This document shows, piece by piece, positions 1 through 15,400 of a stretch of DNA of 64,000 nucleotides; the stretch's first letter is position 1; each line of letters starts with the position of its first letter. The notes beneath the pieces are model-generated. The model searched no databases. It had not been told where the DNA came from and saw only the letters and a program-made list of their open reading frames with translations. The translations under genes and the position numbers were made by a program. Source of the DNA: Prinia subflava (lineage: Eukaryota > Chordata > Aves > Passeriformes > Cisticolidae). The stretch spans positions 137,681,602 through 137,745,601 of the forward strand of contig NC_086247.1 of NCBI RefSeq assembly GCF_021018805.1, given 5' to 3'.

Positions 1-3000
1 AAATTACTCCAGCTCCACAGCTGGGAAACCAGGACAGACAAGCTAAGCAATTTGCTCAGAGCCCCAGAGGGGGACTAAGCTTGGGAAGTCTGTGTGGTAA
101 TTTCTTTCAGCAAAGCCATCAGTGCATATCAGAGTGAGAGTCTGCACAGGGAGGGACTAATTTCAGCACTCAGGCTAGTTTCAGTCATACTGTTCATAGC
201 AGCTTTACTGAAAGGATAAAACAAAGCTTTAAAGATGCAAGTAAAGGAATATAAAATAGGCTGCATTTTATTCAGGGGAAAAAAAACCCACAGAGACAAA
301 GATCAGTCCAGCAGTCTGAAAAATCAAACTAAGCTTCACATAACTGACACATTCTTCTACATAGAATATAATCACGGCTTAAACCCTAGCTGAAGAATAG
401 GTGCAAATCAAGCACTGGATGCCAAAGGAAGTCCCATTTCTAGGAAGTCTATTTCAATATTCAGGGATTGAATGTACTGGTTTAAGTACCTACTAGAACC
501 TCAGGATCTCATTGAAGGAGATAGTATCTGACAAAAAAAAAAAGCCCCTTTGAGCAAAACCCATCAAGCCACTACTTGATCCACTGAGGAAAATAAATCT
601 TAGTCTATAATCATCAATTCCTCCTAGAAAGGCTATCATACAAAAAATAGTGAAGGTTCAGTAAGAAAGAAAAATCCTTGTCATCCTAAATCCTGCCTCA
701 TTTAGGTACATTTCTAAAAACAGTTTAATCTAAAATGAATGTTGTGATGTGCAAGGTTTTGTTTAGTGAAGCAGAGTCAAAGATGAAGCAAAAAATTAGC
801 TGATATTTCTACTTCTATATGAGGCAAGATGAAAATAGCAAGATTAGTATTCAGGAAATTAACATTTCTAGGAAAGCCAGCATTCAGTGTTCACTGTGAA
901 ATGTCTTCAGCTGAACTGTTTTTTTCATTAACTGGTGCACATGCTCCAATAATCTTAAATTCTCCTGACTACAAAAACACAAACCCTTCCTTAACAGTTT
1001 TGATACACAGCATTTTGGATTACAAGCAGGAATATAGGTAGAGAAGCACAGAAAAGCAGTGATACCAAGCAATTTTTTTTCTCTGCTTAAGCTAAATAGC
1101 AGACAACTTGTAATACTGCAAAAATTTCTTTTACTTTGGAAGGACACAGAATCTTAATAGAAATAAGAGTTGTAATTTTCCAGAGCAATGCAAGACATTA
1201 ACTATGTGTGTCTGCATTAGCATATTTTGAATAAATTAATATTTAATTAATTCCCAGTAAAACTTTGGAACAAGCTTTACTGTTCTAAATGTGCAGGCTC
1301 TGAAAAATCCCCAAGTCAGGAATTAAAAAATTTTCAGATGAGACAATCCTACACATCAAGTATTGGCCTGCATCAGTATCAGGTATCACCCACTGCACCC
1401 ACATTTTCTCTGGCAGCTGATTCCACAGATGACAGAATGAAGACTAAAGAATGAGATTAGTCTAATTTTTTCAAATGCAGCTATTATTTGTTCTTTTTCT
1501 TTTAGAGACTGAAACACACACATTAGTTCTGCCTTCTCATTGTTTCCTTCATCTTGCTGAAAGAATTATATGAGTGCTGTGCTACATGTTCATCTCTCTT
1601 CCAAATTTTCTACACAACCTTTCTGTTCAATGATGACAGCAGGTCAAACTCTTTCATAAAAAGCCACTCTTCATATTTTGTAGTACATGAGAAATGCACA
1701 GGAGAGAAAAAGAACCAATTTTAAAGTCCCCTGAATAACACAGCAGTTTAGGAGGCTGAGAATATAAATTTAAAAAACATACAACAGTGTTTCAAAATAG
1801 TTTTTAAAAATACAGCTAGGTCCCTTGAAATAAATCCATACATTTACTTCATCCTCCCAAATCAAATCTGTTGTTACTAATAAATTATTTATTTTTGTTC
1901 AGTGGATGGATGACGATGTGTCTTTATACTAAGAGTTCTCTTAACACTGATAGCAAAAGAAAAAAAGACAAAACAAAATAAAGCTCTTCAGAGTACAAAA
2001 AGATGCATCTTTTCCTTGCAGGTGGTCCGTGAAACAACCTTTCCTCCCTCCAATGGACAATGAAAATTCCGTAAGTTACTGGAACAGAGCGTAAGAAATT
2101 CCAGGAACAGATGCTGTACCATGCATGCTTTGGAAACTGACTTAAGTAATTTTGCAACAAACTGTTGTTAATGAAAATACCTCTTAGAGCAGGAAAAGAC
2201 TATACATTAATTTTATGAGACAGCTTATCCAAAATTAAGTACTGAGCAATGATTTGTAACGTCTTGGCACAAATTTCAGTGAGGCAAACAAATAAAAAGT
2301 GGAGTATCTGTACCACAGTGCAGGGCCATCAACAGGGCACACATGTAAATCCTGAAAGGCATTCAGACATGCCTGTGCAAGGGACTAATTTGCTGTTCAA
2401 AGCAAACGAGACTTCAACTCCTACCACATCTGGTGCACCGGAAAAACAAGGCAGGATTTTACCCTATGCAAAGCAAAGGCTCACAGCATATGCTTTGCCC
2501 ACAGCAATAGGCTGCCCATCAGAACTAGTAGACAACTTCTTACTTTTTCAAGAAATTACTGAGGTTTTTTTGATCTGCGTATTCTTAAGTCTTATGTGAA
2601 CATTCTGCAAAACAAAGCACACAACAGTTGGTCATTCCTGTATTTTCATTTATATCTATCTGCTTCATGTTCATGTGGAAGATTATTGTTTAGTCATATG
2701 CAATGTTTTTCACTTTCAAAAGAGGAAAAACTCAACACACAGGAAATTTTTAGTAGGACAACAAAGCTTTTCAGACATTCAACAGTTAATTTCCAAGAAG
2801 GACAAGCCATATATACCAGGTAACAGCCAAAACAGACCATTCTCAAAGCTCTGGTCACACTTGACATAGTGTGTTTGCTCTGAAACAGTAACAAAACAGC
2901 TAAACAGTAGTTAGTTTGTGATTTCACCCACAACACCTATTTTGAGATATCAAAGATGGAGAGGAGCAAAGTATGGCTAACTGGCACGGGTCAGCAGAGG

Positions 3001-4399
3001 TTAACAAGAACTTGCATGCAGTCAGAGCAGCTTCAGCTATCTTCGGTCTGTGTTGGAACAAATACATAGCATAATTTAAAATTTCAGGACTAGGACAGGG
3101 ATTTTCACTCCTAGACAACATAATCCAGTGAGACAAAGCCCAGGTATATACTGATTTGGAGAAGAGGGAAGAGACAGTCCTTCCAGAGGCACAATGTGTT
3201 TCCTTTGGGAAGCAAATTTAAATGAACCTGTCAAACAAACTCCTTTACCATTACAACTGAGTGCCAGGGACTACGCCAGCTAATCCAGAAGCTTGGACAT
3301 TGAAGGAACTGTTAATTATTAGCTGCCTTCACTATTTATCTTCTTCAAATCATGTAAAATAAAAAACAACAAACAGTTGAACAACAGGATGTAGAGTTAA
3401 AGTTTAACTATTTGCTTCCTTATAAGTAGCCTCAAGGCCAAGTGAAGCACAGCAATGATACAGCAAATAGTTGTTCTTTTATTATCCTGTGCTGCAGATA
3501 CCACTCTACCCACGTGCTAAAATGTGCTAGCCCAGAATAAACAATTTACAATAAGTAGACACTGAAGTATCTCTGGCCAAGCTAATATGAGGGTATCTAA
3601 ACATTTTAATAAAGCTCACACATATGGGACTATTAAAATAAAAAAGGAAAAAGAGAAACAATTCAAACTTCTACAATCCTTTTACTCCTGAACCACTGCA
3701 ACTCAAATTTATAAGTTAAAGGAAGAGCAAAAAGTCACTTCAAGGACATTTTCTTGATCTTAAAAAATCTAACATTCAAGCACATAAGACCAAAAAAAAA
3801 ATCCCAAGATTACACCACCACTTTTAATGACAGCTTTTCAGGCCATTTCATGCAGTGCTTTAAAGAACTTTCACATCATACAATTGCCCTGTGCCGCACA
3901 GAGCTGCAAGCCAGTAACTTTTCAGTTTGTCCCTAAACTCACTCAGAGAAGAAGGAATGTAAGATCACAATCCACAGACTTCCTTAATATGCTAATTTCT
4001 CTAAAGCAAGAAGACAAGGAAGACCAAGCAGCTTGCTACTGGCAACAGTTTTCTGTAATTCTGACATTGTTTCCCTTTTTTGCTTTTTCAGTTTGTGGTT
4101 AAATACAGGGTTGGGTCTCTTACTACCGTTTTATTTCAGGCAAGCAGAGCCCTGATTACAGGTCATCAGTGCTATACATATCTCAGTGTCAGCAGAATAG
4201 ATTACAATTACTTTATACAAACAAAACTGAGACATATCAGCCATGCAAGCAGCATGACCTGCTAGCACTTCCCACCCCATCTTCCTACTGCACTGGCTGT
4301 AATCCCATGTCCTGAGGCTCAGCAACCTGCTCTGCACAAACGTGCTGCTGTACCTCCCCAAAGGAATCCACTCCACATCTGAACTCCTGGGGACATTTT
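1..4399. other. Intron 2, distal stretch, no recognised feature
   Basis: AT-rich unique-looking sequence with short A runs. Every open frame here is short and shows no family resemblance. I see no repeat I can name. Confidence 0.6.
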
Positions 4400-4855
4400 G
4401 GGGCAGCTCAACGCAAGAGGGACAAACTCTCAGTGTGTCCAGAGGAGGGTGACCAAGATGGTGGAAGACCTCAAGGGAAAGCCACACAAGTGGCTGAGGT
4501 CACTTTGTTTCTTCAGCCCTGAGAAGCGAAGGCTGAGGGGTGCCCTCATCCCAGCCCTCAGCTTCCTCAAGGGGGGCAGCGTGCAGGGAAGGTGCTGATC
4601 TGCTCTGGTGAGCACAAATAGGATATGAGGAAATGGAAGTGGAACATGAAGCCATGTGAGGGGGATTTCAGACTGGACATTAGGAAAATATTCTTCACTG
4701 AGAGGGTGGCTGGTCACTGGAACAGGCTTCCCAGGGAAGTGGTCAGGGTCTCAAACCCGTCAAGAGTTCAAGGAGCACCGAGATGACACTAAGTCATATG
4801 CTTGAGCTTTAGGGAGTTGGACTCTATTACCCTCTATGATTTAACTTTAAATGTT
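4400..4855 (+). mobile_element. CR1 3' end fragment
   Basis: Diverged copy of the avian CR1 3' region in sense orientation. It shows GTCCAGAGGAGGGTGACCAAG, then the rule-like series CTGAGAAGCGAAGGCTGAGG, GACTGGACATTAGGAAAATA, TTCTTCACTGAGAGGGTGG and TGGAACAGGCTTCCCAGGGA. It ends near GACTCTATTACCCTCTATGA. It is 5'-truncated, as is usual for CR1, and carries no coding capacity. The start is approximate. Confidence 0.88.
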
Positions 4856-7800
4856 TCTATGCTAAATACTGCATCATGGAATTCCAAGTTAATGGAGAGA
4901 ACAGTATTTCATCTATTCCATACCTGAACAGTGAGATTCTCTTAACCAAAGGACATTGCTGGCAGTAAAGGATAAAATAACTGCTTAAGAAAAAAAACCC
5001 TTAAAACCTCTAGTCAAAGACAAGCCAACTGGAACACTAGATTTGACATATCACATCACAGCAATCCATCAAATATAGTATCTTCTTTCAGCAGAAACTG
5101 TGCCTGATGTGACACAAAATAATGGGCAAAGGCACAGGTTTCAGACTGAACCCTGTCAATAGAACTCTGAGACGCATGGGACAGTGAGGGGTGCAGAGAA
5201 AGTTTTGTTTTCTTCCTCTGATACAACTGTCTGCATTCCAAGCTTACTTCTTCAGGTTTCAATATGAAAGGCAGTATCTGTTCTACTGCCCACAAAAAAT
5301 CAGTCACAGCTTCATATTTAATTGGTCATACATAGCAGTAAAATACACATAGTTAAAAACTTTATTACACAAACAAATATTTTCTACTACAAGTTCACAT
5401 ACACAGACTATAAAGTATTTTAACCAAAGAAAACAAAACTTAAGAAACAAACACTAAGGTGCTGTCGGCATCCCTTAATAAATAAAAACAACCCAAACCC
5501 TCACTCTTTGCAATCTGTTCCTAAACCCAGCTTTAATATTAACCCTTACTGTCACTCTCCAAAACAACAGATTCCATTGTCTTCCCATATAATTTATACA
5601 ATAAGTTTCCCTGAAATGAAAATAAACTGGTGAGACTAAGACCATCAGCTTGTTCTGTTTTAGAAATACAAATTTATTCCACTGCTACTTCCAGAAAGAA
5701 CACATATTTAGTAAGACCTTTTAAATATATGAGTTATGGTTGAGTAATGGTGCTGAAGAGACCTGGACAATGCACGTTGCACAGGCCACCTGCAAGGAAG
5801 TCAGTCTGACCTACAAAAAGAACAATGAAATCCCCAGCTTTAATGAGCTCAGTCAGACAGCTAACTTCTTCAGTGAGAGCACCATTTTATGCTGTTACTT
5901 TGTAAATAAAATTCAACACAGGGAAATGTGATCATATTTAAACTGCAAATAAGTATTCTACAGAAAAGAACCATTATGGGCTCAAGACACATCAGGCATG
6001 AAAAAGCACAAGTGAATAGTTTGGGGTTTTATGATGTCATGTACAACCAGATATCTACACAATGTTACAAATTACATATTTCACTAACTCTTGATGAAAG
6101 TGCTTGTAGCTCAGGTATTTGACTTGGAACTATTGCTTACATATTGTCAGGTCCACACCAAGATACTGTTCAAGAAACTCAAGAAATTTACCTATAGAAA
6201 TAAAATAGTTTACTTCCTTCTCTTGATCAGGAGAATCCAAGTACTAAGCAGTCCTGGTCTCACAGAGGCCAGAGAGAGCAGAGCATCAGCACAACTGGCA
6301 TGGGTCACCCTTGTCTATCACTGTGCACACGTTTATTCCATGGGGATCTCCTCCAAAGTATGAGGCTGTACTGGCATTGGGAACTGGAACCATCAATTCC
6401 ATTGACTAGAAATTGCTTGACTGTGCCAGGTGTTACCATACCAACTCAGTTACAGACCAAAACTGGTCAGTTTGGTGAGCATTTACCTCTTCCCAGTTCT
6501 TCAGCACAGACAATGGGTTACATTAACCAACATCTGAGAAGCATATAAATAACTGAATGAAACTTTGACTGAAGTACTGCCCTGTTATTAGGGACTGGCA
6601 GAGTCAATCCTGTCTCTTAAGGTTGAAGACTGATGCAATCTTCTGTAATGCCCAGTTAGCTACCAACTGGGTGAAATTCAAGTCCCTAGTCAGCTTTGAA
6701 CAAATTTCATATGAAGGCACTGTACTAGATGTTTTATATTGGCTATTTTTCACTCTCATAATAAAAAGGGAGCAGCCTTTCTTACCATTCCCCTCCTCAA
6801 AAGAAGATTTCAAGACATTTTTAACAGCCTCTTGGACAGTAACTGGAATCAAGTCTGCTAAAGGACTGTCAATTTGTCAGTCAATCAACAGAAGAAACCC
6901 AGTGCTAGCAACAAACAACAGTTACTAGATGAAAAGAAAAAGGGACATGCTTTTTCCAGTTCCCCAAATTCCTTTAAGAGTATAAGGATTTCAAGACCTT
7001 TTTATTTCACATAAACAATCCTTCAATCCAACTTTTACTAAGGCAAATAGTTGCCTGAACACCATTACCTAAATTCATCTGAGAATCCTCAGAATACCCT
7101 GCCATGCCTTTTGAACCTGCACCATGAAAGTAAGGTTTCCTACCACTCTGAAGTATTTGGACATCCGAGTTTCACCTTGAGTGTTTGCTTTGTATGGGGT
7201 GCTGGCAATGTAGGAGGTAATTGAAATAGATTTAAGAGTTGTATTTCCAGAGCTGGAAACCCAGCAATGTTTTCTGGTAGGTTTATATAGAAGCCTCTCA
7301 CACATTCTCTTCAGCATACAGACAAGTGACAATAGTAGGACAGGCTCTCCAGAAAGCTTCATCTCCTCAAGTCCTGGTAAATCCAGGCCTCTTAAGGTAA
7401 AAGGCTAGAGTAGCCAGATAAGCCACATCTCATGTAATCTGATATGCCACCTTCCTTTTCCTGCACACAGGGGTCACATTCAAGAGCTTTCACAGATTAA
7501 CACAATGAACTAAGACCATCAGCACAGATATATACAGCAAACTTTCACAGTCCATATAAAACATTTGTCACCAGCAGAGGGGGAAAGGCACTAGAGAGAT
7601 CAAAGGAAAAATAATGAGAGAAACACTAAGCCCCACTTCCAAAAGTAACTCATATGTAAAGGTACACTTTTAAAATACATTTCCAGACATAAAATATAAA
7701 TATATATAAAAATAAAATCACAATGCTAACAATGCATTTGACTAATATTATCCAATGAAGAGGAAGATTTAACAAGTGTTGACAGTGGGCCTTATTTTGA

Positions 7801-8346
7801 CAGTTTATCACTATTTCTTTGATTATGTCTGAACACAGATTATATGTCAGCTTAATCCTATGGAGCTAGCCCCTGATTTAGAATTAAAATCTTTTTTTAT
7901 ATACACTAGCATTTTTTTCTCAGATTCCCCTAGCAATTGCCATAGGCATAAAGCAAACCAGACTTCAGCAACATTTGAAGATATTTTATACCTTCACAAA
8001 GACTTTTTTTTCTGGAATATTGGGACAGCTATAGGGGGTGAGTGATCAGGGAGTGAAGTATACCACAGACATCCCATTTACTCAGCACTGTATGTTTCTA
8101 GAATTCAGAAGCACAGATGTAAAACAATAACGCACAGTTTCATAGCAAGTTTAAGCTGTATTCATTTCAAGACATACATAACAAAAAAATTATTCCTGAC
8201 TAATAGAACATGTGCTTGCAAGTTTTTAAAAAAGAAAAAAGTCTTGTTAAAATCAAGAAACTGAAAACAGAAGCTAGAGAAACAGGCTTAAAAATTACTA
8301 GCAATATACAATTAGCCTCACATTTACCCTTTCCTCCCAAAGGAAG

Positions 8347-8372
8347 GAAGATTCACTGAGAAGATTCACTGA
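8347..8372. repeat. 13-bp perfect tandem duplication
   Basis: The 13-mer GAAGATTCACTGA occurs twice head-to-tail without a mismatch. It is likely a recent local slippage or duplication event inside the intron. Confidence 0.9.
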
Positions 8373-9384
8373 AAATTGGAACCAAACTGAATCCCAATTT
8401 CCACAACATGACCTGTGGAGTGGCACATACGCCTATACAACAGCACAGAAAAGGAAAAAGAGAGGCCTGTTCAGCTAAAGGATTATTTCTATAGATGCTT
8501 TTCAGAGTACCCTATTGGCAAATCTAGTCATGCATTCTGCTGGAGAAGCTGAGCAGAAAGAGGACATGGGGCAAGGACAGACCGAAGGGGCTGGGAGCAG
8601 GTACACAACATTCTAGGACAAGAATCAGAGCAAAGAAACCAGCCCACTCGTCCAAGAGCCAGACTTGAGTTCATGCCTGGTTTTTCTTTCCTGGTGCCAA
8701 GTGCAAATGGAAGGACTGCTATGGAGGATACATATTCATCTCTCAGACACCACTGAAGGAAAGAAGTTTCTCACATTATTCTCTTAATGGCTATTTCAGG
8801 CATGTTCATGCAAGAGGCTGATCAGATAAAATGAAGCACCTGACAGAAGCCAGTAGGTCTCACCTGTGAAATGCCACCTCACAGAATTAGGGTCTATGAA
8901 TGAGAAACATCTTTGGAGAGACACAAGGAAGTCTCATCACACCCTCACCCCCTGCTCCCCACTTTTCCCCAGCTGAAAGGAAGATGATGTCAACACAGAG
9001 CATAAGGAGGGGAGGTCCACAGAGTATCTCTTGGAACAGGGAGAGGGATGTGGGAAGTAAGACTGGCATATGGTGACTGAAGGCAAATGGAGTTTAAGTC
9101 CTACAGAGGAGGAGATTTTTAGCAGCTCTGGAGAGGCCCTTATGGAAAGAAAACAGTTAACAGCTCTCTCTCCTCTCCACTGCCTTGGTGAAATGCCAGA
9201 AGCACTTTGCTAAAGTTCACATAAGCATGGGGGAAATGGAACTTCAAACATCTGGAGTATGGAGGTCAGACAGCGCTGCAGAAGCAGCTGGCCTGCACGC
9301 AGGAGGCGGCTGTCTGCCAGGATGCCAGTGACAGAAGAGGTGGGACGGGTCTGTGGCTGAAAGCAAGAGCCTGGAAAAACAGCA

Positions 9385-9445
9385 GATTGAAGTTCTATTC
9401 CTGGCTCTGCCAGACTTCCTGCGCTATGCCAAGCAAGGAGCTTTG
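9385..9445 (+). mobile_element. Possible MIR-like SINE remnant
   Basis: TTCTATTCCTGGCTCTGCCA followed by GACTTCCTGCGCTATGCCAA resembles the core of MIR-type tRNA-derived SINEs (CCTGGCTCTGCCACTTACT... TGTGTGACCTTGGGCAAG). The similarity is short and the rest of the element is not visible. Confidence 0.35.
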
Positions 9446-12400
9446 CTGCTTGGGCTTGGAGCTGTGCACCTGCAGCAGCACCAGGAACAGACAGAATTCA
9501 GGTGGGCACAGGTACAGGCAGCACTGCCACAGCTGCCTGCTCTGGGCACAGGGACACTGACACATAAGCCAGATTTCTCTGTTAAACACCCTTCACTGAT
9601 GTTTTTAATTGCTAATGAAAATGTGAGTTACAGATAATACTTCCTGTGCTTTGGGAAAACCTACCGCCAATTTTAACCTTTTGAGCAAACTAAATGTACA
9701 TACACTGCAATAAGAAATGCATTATGAACATTATTCATTAAAAAAAAAGCACTAGCCTTCCAATGACCTGTGATACATGTTTATATGGAGTACAACTTTT
9801 TTTGTGTGTATGTTCTAGATAACTTTCTTTTCTTTCAAATGCAACTGCTATTTCGATACCTTCTTCAAGAGCTTGAGTATAATAAACAGATAGAAAAAAA
9901 TGCATCACTAATGTAGATATCTGTGGGAAGACACAGAAGAGGAGACAAGGCATCTATTTCCACCTGCCTCCTAAAGTCTGTGGCTTTTCAGCATCCAAGA
10001 AAGAGAAACAGCTTCCATGGTGTTATTCCCTGTTCTGACACAAAATCCATGATCACTCTAGAATATGGTTTCCAGTGCTTGCAGGAGATTCAGCTGTGGT
10101 TGAACTTCACACCCCACCCTTCACAAGTGCTGCACAACAGGAAGCACAGACCCAACTCTGCATCAGATCAAAACTACAGCACATGGCAAATTAACAGCTG
10201 GTAACCATTCACTTGAGTTTCACACTGCGACAAACACCTTTCTGCATGTCAGTTCTTTTACTCAGCCCTTCCTGTGACCCACCACCTCCCCTTCACCAAG
10301 ACAGGATTCCAATAAGAGAACTATCAAGGTACACCCCTCTCCTCTAGCGTTCTACACAGTGAACTGAACAGACATTTCAGTGCTTAAGTAACATCAGTTG
10401 TGATTAAGATCACTCTTTAAAGTGAAAGACACTCTGAAGCAGAAGTGTTTCAACAGTACAATCTGATGGACTTTTGACAGAACAACATTTGGGATGTGTA
10501 GTCGTGTTACATTTGTATTCAACCCTAAAATGCACAAAAAGCAGATAAATGCTTTTGATTATGCAAAGTCAATATTCCAGCTGTATGTGTAAGTGTATTT
10601 AAGTGTGTGAAATTAGATATCAGTAACTTCAATTTTTTTTTTGCTGGGTATTCCTGAAGATAGGCATGACTAAGTCAATTTGAAAGAAAAAAAAGAAGAA
10701 AAAGAAACTAAATATGCTTATGCAAGCTTCCACATAAGATTTCCAACATTTTAAATTAGCTCACTGAGTTCCTCTTCTCCTTACTGGAAGCAGTGCACTT
10801 GACTAGAATTAAATAAAACATACAAACCTAAATATATTTTTGACTGTAGGAAAGCACAACAGAAAGGAAAAATTAAACGGCTTCTTCAGTAGTTTAGACT
10901 CACTAATGAACCACCAAGGGAGTAGAACAAAACTGTATGTCAAACGAAAAGCATTTTGTGTGCCAAAAAAAGCAACTTCACAGGAGATGAACATGTGCAA
11001 TTGCAAAGAGCCCTGCAGGTGGCTGAAAAGGAAACCATCTAAAAAAAGTCTATGAAAAATAAACTCAAAAGAACAAGTCTGAATTTTCTGAAAGTTTGTC
11101 TGAGGTAAGACGCTGATAAAGCAGTAACAATGACAAGTCAGAATTGCTCACGCCTGAACAACAATAACAACAAAAGCCCAAAGCCCAGTACTTCACATTT
11201 AGTTGTAAGCTGGCAAGTCAAACTGGGAAGAGCATGGGACAGAACTCACACTAAGAGAAAGTGAGCTAATATTGCCTTAGCCTTAATATTTCACCTTTTC
11301 AGTGTTTTATTTAATCAACTCTAATAGCAAAAATATTTTCCAGTAATAAAGGTCATGTTACATGGATGGGATAGAGAATTTATTGTATATTTCAAAATAA
11401 TTTTTATGCTAAAGAATAACAAAACTCACATATAAAACCTATTTTTATTTATCATGTGTATTTACTTGAAAGTGGTCTGGATTAATTTTCAGACACATAC
11501 TTTTCTTAAACCAAGAAAATCTCAACCACCAAACGACCTAAAACCAACAGAAAAATACACATGCACACATAAATATACAAACACATACACAAAAACACCT
11601 CTCCGAAGCACCTCCCTTCTCTGCATGAATTCAGGGCCCATGAAACATCTAAGGCTGACAGTTCTGAGAGAGACTGCGTCCCCCACACATAAAACAAGGA
11701 CAACATATGTTGGAATGACGATGGGTATCCTTTAGCTACCTGCAGACATAGTTTGATTACAAATCCCCAAGGCACAGTGTTCCTTCTATCCCTCTTTGAT
11801 CATGTCATTTGAAGGCAGTGACATGAGCTAGTGGGAGATTGCTGAGATTCTGGCATGTCTTCATTGCAGACTAAAGAAGCTGGGTAGTTGTAAAAGTCCT
11901 TTATTGCATGGCTAAATCAGCCTCATGAAGGCAGAGTTACTATAGTTTGTGCCATTATGCAGAAAGTCTTCTACCATAAAGTCCCCAAGTCCCATGCAGA
12001 AGCAGCGGCAACATCTGTAATCTGTGTTCCATTTGTGGTGCTGGTGGTGGTCCTGCAATCTCTGAGCAGTGAATTTTTATTTTATTTTTAATCAATCAGT
12101 TACAAACAAGGTTCTACTACTGCCTTGTTGGACCTATCAGAATTTAACATTGATGTGCAAATGTAGTTGCAATTTCTTACACAAATTCTACGTACATAAC
12201 TATCTGTTCTATCTAGGAATGCTAGCAAGGCCACATTATGTTTTCATTATGTCTAGAACTTAGTTAACTTTGTAAAAGGTGATGGTACTGAACTTTAAAC
12301 TATGCTCTAGGGCTTTTTCTTACTAAGTAATACAGTCTCTTATTTGCTTAAGACACTTCAAATATTCTCAACTTATTTAAAACTAAACTTATATTTCTAC

Positions 12401-15400
12401 TTCATGTCTATGTGGATTTATATATTTTAGTTTCTCTGAAGGTTTTAATTCAGCCCTCACATTTCTTAGTGCTTCTGAGCCTGTGTGAATGAGGCCCAGA
12501 GGGATTTGCATCCCAACAGGAGATATGCTGGCTTTCAGCTGGGTCAACACTGCACCAGGAGTAACTCATGAGTATTAATTAAACAGCCATCACGTGGCTA
12601 AAGGCCACACTATCTACACCACAAACATTCTTGGATTACTGCCATAAGCACAGCTTATCCTATATGAAATGTCTGTTTCCCATTTCCTAAATGTTCGAGG
12701 GTTCAGTATTCCACTTTGTAAACAAGAGAACTACTAAAGTTTTGGAGTTTTAGAAGATTTTTTTAATAAAAATGCAGGCAAGATGTTATAGCAAACAACT
12801 TTGTTGCAACACTCTGAGGTGCTACTCCCATGGGGTGATAACCACCAACAGTGATATTTTTCCTCTTGTCTCCCCTGCCCATCAATATAATAGGGTGGCA
12901 GAAACAATCTTCAGCCACTAGAGATTCCAATCTAAAAGCTGGCAGTACATATATTCTACTTTACAGTTCACTTACTACCCATACTACTATCTTCTGCACA
13001 TTACTGTAGCAAAGAGCTCTTCCATGTCCCTTGAATACCAAAACAACTAGCATCTGACAAGTTCCTCGCTTCTGTTTTCAAAGACAAATACAGAACAAAA
13101 CAGATCAACTTTCTGAAGCAGCCTGTCCTTCCTCAAACCCCCTTCAGCAAGAACGTACATCAACAGAGGACAAGCTTAGAAGCATCATGAACTTCCATCA
13201 GCACAAACTTCTCACAAAAACAGAGTTTCCACAGCATTGCATGTGGATGCCTATTAAGATACTCAGGCAAAAAAGGAGAGTTGACAAAAATTCCCCCACA
13301 TGTTTCCTAAGACTGCGCTACTATTTTGGACTGAGTCATACAGACTTCTTGCAATTTGGGATATATTAAGTAAAAGCAGAAGACAGACAAGCAAATCACA
13401 AGCATGCATGACATTTACCAGTTTAACAGGGTGGGAAAGAAGGGCCAAGCCAGAGATGAAATTGCTAAGGCTGCTCTAATTCTCCACTGCCATTTTTATT
13501 TCCACACACAACTCAAACAGGAAGTTACATTGTTTCTGTAAATGGATTTCCCTTTAGCCTCCCAACTCTTGGCCATGACTGATATGAAATACTGCAGCTA
13601 CATCTGTTGGTAACATCCACATGGCCTCAGAAGTCCTAGCAGCACTTACCCCATACTGAGCCACAACCTTATCCACCCAAAACTTTTTCTGACTAAGGTA
13701 GGGCCTTCTGACTTAGACTAGAGAGCTTAGACTAAGAAGAAACTGTGCCATCATTCAGCCCCTCCACCAGTATCACATCTCAGGCTTGAACATGCACACA
13801 CCCAAAAGTGAGGTCCTGACTCTGTTCTGTGCAAGAGTCTGTTCTGTGCACCTGAACACAAACACCGCAGCCTGACAGCAGTGTTAAAAGAGAGTACAAG
13901 CCTTGAAGAGAAGTCTTGTGTGTAGGCACAGAAACTCAGGCACACCACTATGTCCCTGCTGCTGAATGTATTATCCTACCATTGCTACAGTCAATTCATT
14001 AGACTGATCATGTGCTCAGAAATTAGCCATTTCTACTGTGCAGTTATTATAATGATTAAATATGATTGCAAGCACTTGGGGAGAAGCAGAGCATCAGCCA
14101 CTGGAGAGAACACAGAGAATGAAGCCAGAAAAGCCGCTGGAAGTCTGCAGTTCTCAAGACCTTGTCTCCAGGATAACTGAGCCCACAATTCAGGGAATGA
14201 GGGGCTGAGAACAAAACACTGCCTGTCACAAGAGAATGGCAGGAAAAAGAAGACTGGCCATCTCCTACTGTCACTTTAGGCAGAGGTTATACATACCCTA
14301 CACAAATATTGACCACTGAAGCGTTCACAGAAGTGAGAAGGGCAGAGGGTTGCCCTGGTGAGGCTGCTCCAAACACCATGATGGTTTATAAGCCTCTGAA
14401 CCACAGAGTTTCAAGAGCAGCTCTACCACTGCACAGTAACAACCACCACAGACATGTGCATGACTGGACACTGATCTGTGCAGCTCTGGACAGCTAAACA
14501 CACACTGAAGAGCCACTGAACGACTGCAAGAAACCTGAGTGCACAGGAAAGTGGTGGGGACTGATGAACTGCTACCTTAATCAGAGAGGGAGGTGCTGCC
14601 CAGTTCCCCAAGAGATGAAGGAGCACAGCACAACACAATTTAGTGAGCTACAAAGCACACAGCTGTGCAAACTGCTGTGGCCTACCTCCCCCCACTGCTT
14701 TGGTAAAGTCTGGAGAGGTCAATGGACTTTTTGGATTTAAACTGATTTTAAACTGGATTTTATCCATTCAGCAGTAGAGTGTGTTTACTCTGAGAAGTAT
14801 ACAGCTAATATAAACAACAACTACGCATTTGTTTTAAGAACTACCACAACTAAGGAATCTGGGCAAATGGGCAAGAGGGGAAAAGTACACAGGAAAAATA
14901 TCCAAATAAGATCTGCAGACTGTTCACAATCTGTTTTCCCAGGATGTTTGCTTAAGTCACATAATTGTTTGCAGAACCTCTGCTTTCTAAAAATGCACTT
15001 GAAAAAATTCATTCCACATTTTCTTAAATCAATTTCTACTGATCAGACGATGCTTTTCAATGTTATCAAAGTAGGTAAACTGTCATTATCCAACAGTGAC
15101 CAGTCAGCAGCCTTCTCTGAAACATATTCTAGGCAAATATTTCACATGAAAATTATTTGAAAAATTTTTAGAATACTGATTTTTTTGAATGTCAGATATA
15201 GCCAGTCCAAGTATTTCAGCCAGCTCTACTAGAGAGCACCTCTGGAGAAATTTCTACATTGACTGAAGGACTACACATTAATGCAGCTTAACAAAACGCA
15301 TCTTAAAGTTGTTGAGCTGAAAATAAGATGTCAGTAACTTGGAGTTGTAGTCCCCTCACTCTCCTTTTGCTCCCACATCCGGATGTCCAGAAGTATGAAG